NCBI RefSeq assembly: GCF_027924965.1
Contig: NZ_AP027056.1
Location: 1-64,000 of the forward strand
Direction: 5' to 3'
Source of the DNA: Limnohabitans sp. TEGF004
Lineage (GTDB): Bacteria > Pseudomonadota > Gammaproteobacteria > Burkholderiales > Burkholderiaceae_C
DNA length: 64,000 nucleotides
Of the stretch, positions 51,408 through 60,498 are shown piece by piece (position 1 is the first letter of the stretch; the number at the start of each line of letters is the position of its first letter). Below the pieces are notes generated by a model that saw nothing but the letters and a program-made list of their open reading frames with translations, had not been told where the DNA came from and ran no database searches. The translations under genes were made by a program, and so were the position numbers.

Positions 51408-52138
51408 ACGATTTCCGACAATTTCAATTCGCACTGGCGCGCCATTTGCGCGACCCCCTAGGCGTATCGGCTCCTGCTGGTGTGTCTTTTGCCGATGCAG
51501 CGGCCTGCACGCAAGACATGGTGACGCATGTGAGCGAGGTCTTGGCGCCTGCGTTTCCCGTGACGTGCGCGTTGTTGGGTGATGAGATGTGGGAGCATGC
51601 CGTGCGCCTCTTCCTCAAAGACGCACAACCGCATACGCCTTGGGCTAGCACCACTCAGCGGGCTTTTGTGGACCACGTGTGTGAAAGCCCAGACATGCAA
51701 CGCTTGCCCGCGTGGCTGCAAGACTTGGCACACTTCGAATGGTTACAAAACGCCGTCAACACCACGCCAGTAAGCTGGCCCGCGTGTGACGTCGATGCGA
51801 ATGTGATGCACCACGCCGTGGTGCTCAATCCCACCCATGTGGAGGCGGCGTATGAGTGGCCTGTTCACAGCATTGACACCGATCACCAGCCAGATGACAT
51901 GCAAAGCACCTACGTGTCCATGTTGCGCGACAAGGACGACACGCTGCACGTGTTGGAAAGCAGCGTCTTTCGTGGTCAGCTGATTGACTTATTGCGTGAT
52001 GGGCAAAGCGGTGAACAAGCCTTCATGGTGTTGGCCATGTGGTTGTCGCACCCCGAACCTGAAGCCTTTGTGCGTGAAGGTGCAGAAGTGATGGCGCAGC
52101 TGCAACGCGAAGGCATTGTGTTGGGTGCTCGCGTGTGA
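51401..52138 (+). CDS. degenerate DUF2063 protein
   Basis: The 245-residue protein is a diverged copy of the DUF2063 protein upstream. It keeps the HLRDP start and the LPAWLQDLAHFEW block but has lost the RRMAVYNEMLFNN recognition stretch. It overlaps the degenerate DUF692 gene by seven bases. The pair looks like an evolved duplicate of the hvfBC pair and is kept as a unit. Confidence 0.7.
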   Translation: MLNDFRQFQFALARHLRDPLGVSAPAGVSFADAAACTQDMVTHVSEVLAPAFPVTCALLGDEMWEHAVRLFLKDAQPHTPWASTTQRAFVDHVCESPDMQRLPAWLQDLAHFEWLQNAVNTTPVSWPACDVDANVMHHAVVLNPTHVEAAYEWPVHSIDTDHQPDDMQSTYVSMLRDKDDTLHVLESSVFRGQLIDLLRDGQSGEQAFMVLAMWLSHPEPEAFVREGAEVMAQLQREGIVLGARV

Positions 52139-52145
52139 GGCGTGG

Positions 52146-53690
52146 TCAGTGACTGACCAACACACGCCGGTATTGCAACGCTTCGGCCACATGCGCCACT
52201 TGCACCGAGGTGCTGTCGGCCAAGTCTGCAATGGTGCGTGCCACGCGCAGCGCGCGGTGTGTGCTGCGGCTTGACCAACCCAGCTTGGTCGCTGCGTTTT
52301 GTAAAAACGTGGCCGCTGCTGCATCGAGCTGCAGGTGAGCTTCCAAAGCTTGGCCCTGCAAACCTTGGTTGGGTGTGCCTTGTCGCGCGAGTGCTTTGGC
52401 ATACGCCGCCAAGCAGCGTGCACGCACGGTGGCGGTGGATTCACCCGACACGCTGTGCATCAACACCTCGGTAGCCAGTGTGGGCACTTCCACTTGCAAG
52501 TCGATGCGGTCTAGTAAAGGGCCGCTGAGCTTGCCTTGGTAACGCGACACTTGGTCGGGTGTGCAACGACAAGCTTTCATGCTGAAACCCAAGTAGCCGC
52601 AGGGGCAGGGGTTCATCGCTGCAATCAATTGAAAACGCGCAGGAAACTTGGCCTGAGTAGCCGCACGCGAGATGGTGATGTGACCGTTCTCCAAAGGCTC
52701 GCGTAAAGCTTCCAGCGCGCTGCGCTTGACTTCAGCAAGCTCGTCCAGAAACAGAACACCGTTGTGCGCCAAAGAAATCTCACCTGGACGCGGTGGCGTG
52801 CCACCGCCCACCAATGCCACAGACGTTGCTGTGTGATGCGGGCTGCGCGTGGGCCGCTGCATCCATTGGTTCAATTCAAAGCGCCCCGCCAAGCTAGCGA
52901 CGGCGGCGCTCTCCAGTGCGTCGTCCAGTGTCATGTCGGGCAGCAAGGCCGCAAAGCGTTGCGCCAACATGGACTTGCCTGTGCCGGGTGGGCCGACTAA
53001 TAAGAGAGAGTGTCCGCCAGCAGCTGCAATCTCTAGGGCCCGACGTGGGCCGGCTTGACCTTTGACATCGACCAAGTCAGGGCCGTGTGGGATGGCTGGT
53101 GCACTCAGCACCGGTGCTTCAATGCGACACCAGCCGTCGGTGGTGTGTACGGGCAGCGAGCCTTTCAACTCGGGTTTGGCAAAGTGCGCGACCACATCGC
53201 TCAGGTGTTGGGCGCGGTAGACCTCGGCTGTGGGGACAAGCGCAGCTTCTTCGGCACTGCCCGGCGGCAACACCAAACGTGTGCGCACCCCTGCACCACG
53301 CAAAGCCAGCCCCATGGCCAACGCACCACGCACGGGGCGTAGCTCGCCAGACAGCGACAACTCACCTGCAAATTCGTATGACGCCAATGCTGCTTCATCC
53401 AATTGCCCATGGGCTGCCAAGATGCCCAGCGCAATGGGCAAATCAAAGCGGCCCGAGTCTTTGGGTAAATCGGCAGGCGCGAGGTTGACCGTGATCCTCT
53501 TATTGCTAGGGAAGTCTAGGCCTGCGTTTTGAATGGCGCATCGCACACGTTCGCGCGCTTCTTTGACTTCGGTATCTGCCAAGCCCACCAAGGTGAAACT
53601 GGGTAAACCGTTTGCTAAATGCACCTCAACGGTCACCGCGGGTGCTTGCAAACCCAAAAGTGCGCGGCTGTGAATTAACGAAAGCGTCAT
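52146..53690 (-). CDS. comM: ComM/YifB family AAA ATPase (Mg chelatase-like)
   Basis: ComM is a hexameric helicase that helps integrate donor DNA in natural transformation. The 514-residue protein has the Lon-like N-terminal domain (SRALLGLQAPAVTVEVHLANGLPSF), Walker A GPPGTGKSMLAQRF, Walker B VLFLDELAE, and the C-terminal AAA lid. It ends eight bases from the convergent DUF2063 gene. Its presence hints that the strain may take up DNA, although ComM is also common in non-competent bacteria. Confidence 0.92.
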   Translation of the reverse strand: MTLSLIHSRALLGLQAPAVTVEVHLANGLPSFTLVGLADTEVKEARERVRCAIQNAGLDFPSNKRITVNLAPADLPKDSGRFDLPIALGILAAHGQLDEAALASYEFAGELSLSGELRPVRGALAMGLALRGAGVRTRLVLPPGSAEEAALVPTAEVYRAQHLSDVVAHFAKPELKGSLPVHTTDGWCRIEAPVLSAPAIPHGPDLVDVKGQAGPRRALEIAAAGGHSLLLVGPPGTGKSMLAQRFAALLPDMTLDDALESAAVASLAGRFELNQWMQRPTRSPHHTATSVALVGGGTPPRPGEISLAHNGVLFLDELAEVKRSALEALREPLENGHITISRAATQAKFPARFQLIAAMNPCPCGYLGFSMKACRCTPDQVSRYQGKLSGPLLDRIDLQVEVPTLATEVLMHSVSGESTATVRARCLAAYAKALARQGTPNQGLQGQALEAHLQLDAAAATFLQNAATKLGWSSRSTHRALRVARTIADLADSTSVQVAHVAEALQYRRVLVSH

Positions 53691-53737
53691 AAATCTTCTC
53701 TTTTTGAGTGATTAGCCCCATTGCAGGGCGTGTAAGG

Positions 53738-53800
53738 CAAAGTGATGCACCAACTGTGTGCGTGAAAATGGTTCGGTAGCCAGACTACTGCATCACTTTG
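53738..53800. promoter_or_regulatory. NtrC-like site and 12-base inverted repeat upstream of the porin-glnK-amtB operon
   Basis: The dyad TGCACCAACTGTGTGCG at 53746-53762 is close to the NtrC site pattern TGCACC-N5-GGTGCA. In addition CAAAGTGATGCA (53738-53749) and TGCATCACTTTG (53789-53800) form a perfect 12-base inverted repeat with a 39-base spacer. Together they could be the enhancer for the sigma-54 promoter at 53845, about 80-100 bases downstream. Confidence 0.5.
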
Positions 53801-53844
53801 GGTCTTAGTTCTAGTAAAGGGATCACTTTTGTGGATTTCAACGC

Positions 53845-53860
53845 TGGCACGGACCCTGCT
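53845..53860 (+). promoter_or_regulatory. sigma-54 promoter of the porin-glnK-amtB operon
   Basis: TGGCACG-GACC-CTGCT matches the -24/-12 pattern TGGCACG-N4-TTGCW apart from one base. It lies 40 bases before the TorF start. Control by NtrC under nitrogen limitation is the usual regime for glnK-amtB. Confidence 0.75.
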
Positions 53861-53900
53861 AAGTAGGTGTATCCCTCTTTATTTTTCAACGGAGAAAACT

Positions 53901-54668
53901 ATGAACCTCAAGTCCAAAATCGTGTTGGCCCTCTTGGCCACATCTTCTGCAGCGTTTGCACAAACTGCACCTGTAGCGCCTGAAGTGACTTACAACGTGG
54001 GCGTGGTGAGCGAATACCGTTACCGCGGCCTTGCGCAAACCAAGGGTGATCCCGCCCTACAAGGTGGTGTGGATTACGCCAATGCAAATGGCTTTTATTT
54101 GGGTGCTTGGGGTTCGACCATCAAGTGGATCAAAGACTCGACAACTGCAGGCGCTAACGAAACAAAGGGTCCAGTTGAGTTGGACATCTATGGTGGCTAC
54201 AAGTTCGAAGCAGCGGGCGTTGGGTTTGATGTTGGTTACTTGCGTTACCAGTACCAAGGCAACACACTGAAGAACAGCACGGCCGCAACCTTTGTTAATG
54301 CCAATACAGATGAAGTTTATGGTGCTGCAACCTACGGCGTAGCAACATTGAAATACTCATACGCACTTTCAGATTTGTTTGGTTTTAACAACTCAAAGGG
54401 CAGCACATATTGGGATCTGAGCGCTGCTTTTGATTTGGGTAACGGCTATTCACTCGTGCCCCATGCTGGACATCAGAAAGTTGTGAACAACACAACTAGC
54501 TACTCAGATGTTTCTTTGACTTTGAACAAAGATTTGGGTGATGGCCTCACCGCTAGTCTTTCAGCGATCAGCACAAACGTCAAAGGTAAAAACGACTTCG
54601 CCTCGTACGGTTCTGGCTACGACGTAGCCAAAGATGCTGTCGTTGTTGGCGTCAAGTACGCGTTCTAA
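53901..54668 (+). CDS. TorF family putative porin
   Basis: This is an outer-membrane beta-barrel protein of about 255 residues. It has a signal peptide (ending AAFAQ), then the family start VTYNVGVVSEYRYRGLAQTKGDPALQGGVDY. Many alternating hydrophobic strands follow, ending in an aromatic residue (VKYAF). The start at 53901 has a GGAG ribosome binding site. In many beta- and gammaproteobacteria such a porin sits before glnK-amtB, suggesting a role in passage of ammonium or other small nitrogen compounds; that is inference. Confidence 0.85.
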   Translation: MNLKSKIVLALLATSSAAFAQTAPVAPEVTYNVGVVSEYRYRGLAQTKGDPALQGGVDYANANGFYLGAWGSTIKWIKDSTTAGANETKGPVELDIYGGYKFEAAGVGFDVGYLRYQYQGNTLKNSTAATFVNANTDEVYGAATYGVATLKYSYALSDLFGFNNSKGSTYWDLSAAFDLGNGYSLVPHAGHQKVVNNTTSYSDVSLTLNKDLGDGLTASLSAISTNVKGKNDFASYGSGYDVAKDAVVVGVKYAF

Positions 54669-55037
<369 letters not shown>

Positions 55038-55051
55038 GAAAGAAGACCATC

Positions 55052-56449
55052 ATGAAAAAATTCCTAAGTTCTCTCACACTCGGGTTGGGGCTTTTGCTCT
55101 GCGGTGCTGTGGCAATGGCCGCTGATGCGGTTGTGCCAGTTCCTAACAAAGGCGATACCGCCTTTATGACGATTGCGACTGTGTTGGTTATCTTGATGAC
55201 CATTCCAGGTTTGGCTTTGTTCTACGGCGGTTTGGTGCGTAGCAAAAACATGTTGTCTGTGTTGATGCAAGTCTTCGTGGTCAGCTCACTCATTTATGTG
55301 TTGTGGGTCATCTACGGTTACTCGGTGGCATTCACAGGTGGCTCTCCATTCTTTGGTGGCTTCGATAAGTTGTTCTTCCAAGGCATCACACCTGACTCTG
55401 TGGGCGCGACCTTCAGCAAAGGCGTTGTGATTCCTGAGTTCACTTTCGCTGCTTTCCAAGCCACCTTCGCGGCCATCACTTGCGCCTTGATCGTGGGTGC
55501 GTTTGCTGAGCGTGTGCGCTTCTCTGCCGTGTTGTTGTTCTCTGCCATTTGGTTCACGTTCAGCTACTTGCCAGTGGCCCACATGGTTTGGTACTGGGAC
55601 GGCCCTGACGCGATCACCGACGCTGCAACTTTGGAAACTGTGACTGCCGCTGCTGGCTGGTTGTGGGCCAAGGGTGCTCTGGACTTCGCTGGTGGTACTG
55701 TGGTGCACATCAACGCTGCGGTGGCTGGTTTGGTTGGCGCATATGTGATCGGCAAGCGTACGGGCTACGGCAAAGAGTCAATGGCGCCTCACAGCTTGAC
55801 ATTGACCATGGTTGGCGCATCTTTGTTGTGGGTGGGTTGGTTCGGTTTCAACGCCGGCTCTAACCTCGAAGCCAACGGTGTGGCTGCACTCGCTTTCGTG
55901 AACACTTTGGTGGCGACTGCTGCTGCGACTCTGGCTTGGATTGCTGGTGAAGCATTGGCCAAAGGCAAGGCCTCGATGTTGGGCGCAGCCTCTGGTGCAG
56001 TGGCTGGCTTGGTGGCGATTACCCCAGCGTGCGGTTTCGTGGGCCCTATGGGTGCCATCGTGATCGGTGCTGCAGGCGGCTTCCTCTGCTTGTGGGGTGT
56101 GAACGGTCTGAAACGCCTGTTGGGCGCTGACGACTCACTCGATGTGTTTGGTGTGCACGGCGTGGGCGGTATTGTGGGTGCGTTGTTGACCGGCGTGTTT
56201 GCAGCTCCTTCATTGGGCGGCACAGGCATCTTTGATTACGTGGCCAACGCTGCAAGCGCTGACTACTCAATCGGCGGTCAAGTGTTGATCCAGCTCGAAG
56301 CTGTGGTGACCACCATTGTTTGGTCTGGCGTGGTTTCATTCATCGCCTTCAAACTGGTTGACATGGTTCTGGGTCTGCGTGTGACGGAAGAAGAAGAGCG
56401 CGAAGGCCTCGACATCAGCTCACACGGCGAAACTGCCTACCACCGTTAA
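55052..56449 (+). CDS. amtB: ammonium transporter AmtB
   Basis: Trimeric inner-membrane ammonium channel of 465 residues, with a signal peptide and 11 membrane segments. Conserved stretches include the AFAERVRFSAVLLFSAIW region and DFAGGTVVHINAAVAGL, which holds pore His168-type residue. FGVHGVGGIVGALLTG holds the other pore His. It follows glnK, as usual. A terminator at 56485-56518 closes the operon. Confidence 0.96.
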   Translation: MKKFLSSLTLGLGLLLCGAVAMAADAVVPVPNKGDTAFMTIATVLVILMTIPGLALFYGGLVRSKNMLSVLMQVFVVSSLIYVLWVIYGYSVAFTGGSPFFGGFDKLFFQGITPDSVGATFSKGVVIPEFTFAAFQATFAAITCALIVGAFAERVRFSAVLLFSAIWFTFSYLPVAHMVWYWDGPDAITDAATLETVTAAAGWLWAKGALDFAGGTVVHINAAVAGLVGAYVIGKRTGYGKESMAPHSLTLTMVGASLLWVGWFGFNAGSNLEANGVAALAFVNTLVATAAATLAWIAGEALAKGKASMLGAASGAVAGLVAITPACGFVGPMGAIVIGAAGGFLCLWGVNGLKRLLGADDSLDVFGVHGVGGIVGALLTGVFAAPSLGGTGIFDYVANAASADYSIGGQVLIQLEAVVTTIVWSGVVSFIAFKLVDMVLGLRVTEEEEREGLDISSHGETAYHR

Positions 56450-56484
56450 TTTTTCAAGTACTTCAAGTTTTCCTTGGACTTCAC

Positions 56485-56518
56485 AGCCCGCACCTGAGAA
56501 ATCAGGGCGGGCTTTTTT
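56485..56518 (+). terminator. intrinsic terminator after amtB
   Basis: AGCCCGC pairs with GCGGGCT, CCTGA with TCAGG inside it, followed by six T. It lies 36 bases past the amtB stop. Confidence 0.85.
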
Positions 56519-56575
56519 ATTTTTAAACGGGGCTGTGCAAAAAATTCAAAACCCCTGTCAGGCCCAGCGGCTACC

Positions 56576-57760
56576 ATGACAGCCATGCCAGATACCTTGC
56601 AACACACCCTTCAGCATTTCACCGACCGCATTCTTGAGGCGACCAAAACTGGCCAGCCTTTGCGCTTGCGTGGCGGCGGCACCAAAGACTTTTTAGGTCA
56701 ATCCTTGCAAGGCGAGGTGCTGGACACCACGGCCTACAGCGGCATCTTGAGCTATGAGCCGAGCGAGCTGGTCATCACCGTGCGCTGCGGTACACCGTTG
56801 GCCGACGTAGAAGCCGCCTTGGCGCAAAAAGGACAGTGCTTTCCTTTTGAGCCGCCGCACTTCGGCGCGGGCGCGACGATTGGCGGCATGGTGGCCGCAG
56901 GTTTGAGCGGCCCCGCCCGAGCCAGTGTGGGCACAGTCCGTGACTTTGTGCTGGGCGCACGCGTCATCAACGGTAAAGGCGAGCACCTGACCTTTGGCGG
57001 CCAAGTGATGAAGAACGTGGCCGGCTACGACGTGTCACGTTTGTTGGCCGGTAGCTGGGGTCAGCTGGGCCTGATCACTGAAGTGTCTTTGAAAGTCTTG
57101 CCTGTCGCCCCAGGCGAAGCCACGTTGGTGTGTGCGGGTGTGTCGCAAGCACAAGCTTTGAAACTCATCAACCAATGGGGCGGCCAGCCGCTGCCCTTGA
57201 ACGCGAGCGCATGGGTGCACGACACCACGGCATCGCCCGCGCAAGACTATTTCTTTGTCCGCCTGCGCGGCGCAGTGGCCGCGGTAGACGCAGCCATCGT
57301 CAAGATGAGTGCGGAGGTGAAAGCACTTGGCGCACACGTGAGCATCTTGGACCAAGCGCAAGCTGCAGCCGACTGGCAAGCCAGTGGCGAACAAACTCTA
57401 GATTTCTTCAAAGCGCCCACCGAGCAAGATTGCTTGTGGCGCCTCAGCGTGCCGCAAACCGCGCCCGAGTTGGACGTGCGCGTCAATGGCGCTGCGTGCG
57501 CGCAATACGTTGAATGGCACGGCGCACAGCGCTGGCTGTGGGCCCCCGCCTCGGCGGCGACTCAAGTGCGCGAAGCGGCGGTGAAGGCAGGTGGCCACGC
57601 CACCTTGTTCCGCACCAGTGCTGCCAGTCAACAAACTTTGGGCGATGTGGACAAGCAAGCCGGCGTGTACACCCCACTCAACGCAGTGCAACAACGCATT
57701 CAAAACGAACTCAAAAAACAGTTTGATCCAGCGGGTGTCTTGAACCCCGGTCGCGCTTAA
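56576..57760 (+). CDS. glcE: glycolate oxidase subunit GlcE
   Basis: GlcE is the FAD-binding subunit of the glycolate oxidase complex. The 394-residue protein has the FAD-binding region LRLRGGGTKDFLG and GAGATIGGMVAAGLSGPARASVGTVRDFVLG. It is followed 22 bases later by glcF. The catalytic GlcD subunit is not adjacent. It may be elsewhere or be replaced by the D-lactate dehydrogenase-like protein at 18773. Confidence 0.92.
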   Translation: MTAMPDTLQHTLQHFTDRILEATKTGQPLRLRGGGTKDFLGQSLQGEVLDTTAYSGILSYEPSELVITVRCGTPLADVEAALAQKGQCFPFEPPHFGAGATIGGMVAAGLSGPARASVGTVRDFVLGARVINGKGEHLTFGGQVMKNVAGYDVSRLLAGSWGQLGLITEVSLKVLPVAPGEATLVCAGVSQAQALKLINQWGGQPLPLNASAWVHDTTASPAQDYFFVRLRGAVAAVDAAIVKMSAEVKALGAHVSILDQAQAAADWQASGEQTLDFFKAPTEQDCLWRLSVPQTAPELDVRVNGAACAQYVEWHGAQRWLWAPASAATQVREAAVKAGGHATLFRTSAASQQTLGDVDKQAGVYTPLNAVQQRIQNELKKQFDPAGVLNPGRA

Positions 57761-57781
57761 TACACAGACTCAGGCCCACAC

Positions 57782-59026
57782 ATGCAAACCAACCTGGCCC
57801 CCCAATACGTCGGCACGCCCGAAGGCGAACAAGCCGAAGCCATTTTGCGCAAGTGCGTGCACTGCGGTTTTTGCACAGCGACGTGCCCCACGTATCAACT
57901 GCTGGGCGACGAGCTAGACGGCCCGCGTGGCCGCATCTATTTGATGAAGCAAGTGTTCGAGGGTGCCAAGCCCACGCGCAAAACCCAGCAGCACTTGGAC
58001 CGCTGCTTGACCTGCCGCAACTGCGAAAGCACTTGCCCCAGTGGCGTGCAATACGGCCACTTGGTGGACGTGGGCCGCAAAGTGGTGGATGCGCAAGTGC
58101 AGCGCCCCATGGGTGAGCGCATCATGCGTTGGGCTTTGAAAGAAGGCTTGCCTTCGCCCCTCTTTGCACCCGCCATGAAATTGGGCCAAGCGGTGCGCGG
58201 CATTCTGCCCGCCAAGCTCAAAGCCAAAGTGCCTGCGCCTCAAACGGCTGAGCGCAACGGTGTGGTGTGGCCCACCCAAACGCATGCACGCAAAGTGCTG
58301 ATGCTCGCTGGCTGTGTGCAACCCGCCATGCTGCCCAACATCAACACCGCCACCGCGCGTGTGTTGGATGCGGCTGGTATTCAAACCATCGTCGCGCCTA
58401 AGGCCGGTTGCTGTGGTGCAGTGAAATTCCACTTGAACGACCAAGACGGTAGCCTGGTGCAAATTCGCGCCAACATCGACGCATGGTGGCCGTTCGTCGA
58501 ACAAGGCGTGGAAGCCATCGTGATGAACGCCTCGGGCTGCGGCGTGATGGTGAAGGACTACGGCCACGTACTGAAAGACGATGTCGTTTACGCCACCAAA
58601 GCCAAACGCATCAGCGAACTCACGCAAGACTTGAGTGAGTTGTTGCCCGAGTTGGTGCCCGTGCTCAAGCCCAAGTTGAAAGCCCATGTGTTGGCCAACG
58701 CGGGCATGCAAGCGTTCCACCCGCCGTGCACATTGCAGCACGGCCAGCAGCTCAAAGGCGGTGTTGAAAAGCACTTGGCTGAGCTGGGCTTTGCCATTCA
58801 AGTGGCCAACACTGAAGCGCATTTGTGCTGCGGCTCAGCAGGGACTTACAGCGTACTCAATCCCGAAATCAGCACCACCTTGCGTGACCGCAAGTTGGGC
58901 CACTTAGATGCACTGAAACCCAAAGCCATTCTGAGCGCCAACGTGGGTTGCATCACCCATTTGCAAAGCGGCACGGACGTGCCCGTGAAGCATTGGGTGG
59001 AAGTGTTGGATGAGGCGTTGAACTAA
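57782..59026 (+). CDS. glcF: glycolate oxidase iron-sulfur subunit GlcF
   Basis: GlcF passes electrons from glycolate oxidation to the respiratory chain. The 414-residue protein has two 4Fe-4S cluster motifs (CVHCGFCTATCPTY and CLTCRNCESTCPSG) followed by two Cys-rich CCG domains (AGCCGAVKFH and CCGSAGTYS). It forms an operon with glcE and both end before the glutathione peroxidase gene on the other strand. Confidence 0.93.
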   Translation: MQTNLAPQYVGTPEGEQAEAILRKCVHCGFCTATCPTYQLLGDELDGPRGRIYLMKQVFEGAKPTRKTQQHLDRCLTCRNCESTCPSGVQYGHLVDVGRKVVDAQVQRPMGERIMRWALKEGLPSPLFAPAMKLGQAVRGILPAKLKAKVPAPQTAERNGVVWPTQTHARKVLMLAGCVQPAMLPNINTATARVLDAAGIQTIVAPKAGCCGAVKFHLNDQDGSLVQIRANIDAWWPFVEQGVEAIVMNASGCGVMVKDYGHVLKDDVVYATKAKRISELTQDLSELLPELVPVLKPKLKAHVLANAGMQAFHPPCTLQHGQQLKGGVEKHLAELGFAIQVANTEAHLCCGSAGTYSVLNPEISTTLRDRKLGHLDALKPKAILSANVGCITHLQSGTDVPVKHWVEVLDEALN

Positions 59027-59067
59027 ACCTAAGCGGCAAGCTAACTTGCGTTGGCTTGCTTTGCGGT

Positions 59068-59553
59068 TTAGGCGGCGAGGGCGGCTTCGATGTCCTTTGA
59101 CAACTTCGCTGGCGCATCCATCGATGCATAGCGCTTGAGCACACGGCCGTCTTTGCCCACCAAGAACTTGGTGAAGTTCCATTTGATGGCTTCGCTGCCC
59201 AACACGCCGGGCGCTTCTGCTTTGAGCCACTTGAACAACGGGTGTGCGTGGTCGCCATTCACATCGACTTTTTCCATCATCGCAAAGCTCACGCCGTAGT
59301 TGCGTTGGCAAAACGTGCCAATCTCTTCGTTACTGCCCGCGTCTTGCGCGCCAAATTGGTTGCACGGAAAACCGATGACGGCTAAGCCTTTTTCGCCATA
59401 GATTTTGTGCAGCGCTTCTAAGCCTTCAAATTGCGGTGTGAAACCACAAGCGCTGGCCGTGTTGACGACCAGCAGCACTTGGCCTTGGAGGTCTGCGAAT
59501 GACAACGGTGTGCCGTCAATGCGGTTGGCGGTGAAGTCTTTGAGAGCTGTCAT
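59068..59553 (-). CDS. glutathione peroxidase (Cys type)
   Basis: This thiol peroxidase of 161 residues reduces hydrogen and organic peroxides. The active-site motif is NTASACGFTPQFE, with Cys in place of selenocysteine. FPCNQFG and WNFTKFLV supply the Gln and Trp of the catalytic tetrad. It stands alone, converging on glcF. Confidence 0.93.
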   Translation of the reverse strand: MTALKDFTANRIDGTPLSFADLQGQVLLVVNTASACGFTPQFEGLEALHKIYGEKGLAVIGFPCNQFGAQDAGSNEEIGTFCQRNYGVSFAMMEKVDVNGDHAHPLFKWLKAEAPGVLGSEAIKWNFTKFLVGKDGRVLKRYASMDAPAKLSKDIEAALAA

Positions 59554-59595
59554 GTGATGAGCCTTTCTATGCAGAGCAGCAACGCGTGTGTTGCA

Positions 59596-60495
59596 TTAAG
59601 CGTGTGTTTTGTCAGTGTGCGCTTGTGATGCCAACAACGCAGCCAACACAATCATGCCGCCACCTAGGCCCACGCGCCACGTGAGCGCGGATGCCCCTAG
59701 TGCCACCGAGGACACACTGGCAAACACCACCTCTGACATCATCACCATGGCCGTGGTGTGTGCGCTCAAACGCGCAGCGCCGTATTGCAAGGTGAAGTTC
59801 GATACCAAGAAGGCTGCACTCAGACCCAGCACATAAGGTGCCCAAGCGCCAATGTCGTTTGTCGCCAGCATAGACAACGCGGGAATCACACCCGCCCACG
59901 TGGCCAGAATGGCGCAGACCACTGCCATCAATGCACCACCACCAAACATGGCCACCATGCGCGATGACTCAGGCGTGTGCTGCAAACGTAGCAACCAAAT
60001 GTTGGTGAGCGCAAAACAAAAGCCAGCAAGTAAAGCCAACACGTCAGGTAAATCTTGCGGCAGCGGCCAAGGCGATTCCGGCGTTTTGAGCACCAACAAC
60101 ACGCCCACAAGAGCCAGCGACAAACGCATCAACGCACCGCGTGTGGGACGCTCACCCAGCATCCACCACGCCAGCAGCAACGACCACGTGGGCATGAGAT
60201 AAAACAGCAACACCACGCGCACCACATCGCCTGTGGTGACGGCCCAGTTAAAGCCAATGTTGGTGAGGCCAGATGCGGCCATGAGCCACCAAAGTTGGGG
60301 ATGTTGATGGAAGTGTCGCCAGCCTTGTGGGCTGATGAACGTCAGCACGAGGGTGGCGAGTGTGAAGACCGCTGCGGTGGCCCATAAGGGGTGCAAGCCA
60401 GCGGCATCAAGCTGGCGCAATGGCCACCAAGACAAGCCCCACACCAAAGCGTTGAGGGCCAAAGCCAACACGGCCAGCATGGGACGTGTGGTCAA
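59596..60495 (-). CDS. EamA/DMT family transporter
   Basis: This inner-membrane protein of 299 residues has about ten hydrophobic segments arranged as two EamA repeats (start MLAVLALALNALVWGLSWWPLRQL; second repeat PYVLGLSAAFLVSNFTLQYGAARL). DMT proteins export metabolites or drugs; substrate unknown. It lies three bases after an LplT-like gene in the same direction and may share its transcript. Confidence 0.88.
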   Translation of the reverse strand: MTTRPMLAVLALALNALVWGLSWWPLRQLDAAGLHPLWATAAVFTLATLVLTFISPQGWRHFHQHPQLWWLMAASGLTNIGFNWAVTTGDVVRVVLLFYLMPTWSLLLAWWMLGERPTRGALMRLSLALVGVLLVLKTPESPWPLPQDLPDVLALLAGFCFALTNIWLLRLQHTPESSRMVAMFGGGALMAVVCAILATWAGVIPALSMLATNDIGAWAPYVLGLSAAFLVSNFTLQYGAARLSAHTTAMVMMSEVVFASVSSVALGASALTWRVGLGGGMIVLAALLASQAHTDKTHA

Positions 60496-60498
60496 AAG

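Noticed and set aside
57914..58822. 302-codon minus-strand frame opposite glcF
   Set aside because: Shadow of glcF, whose iron-sulfur motifs are clear.
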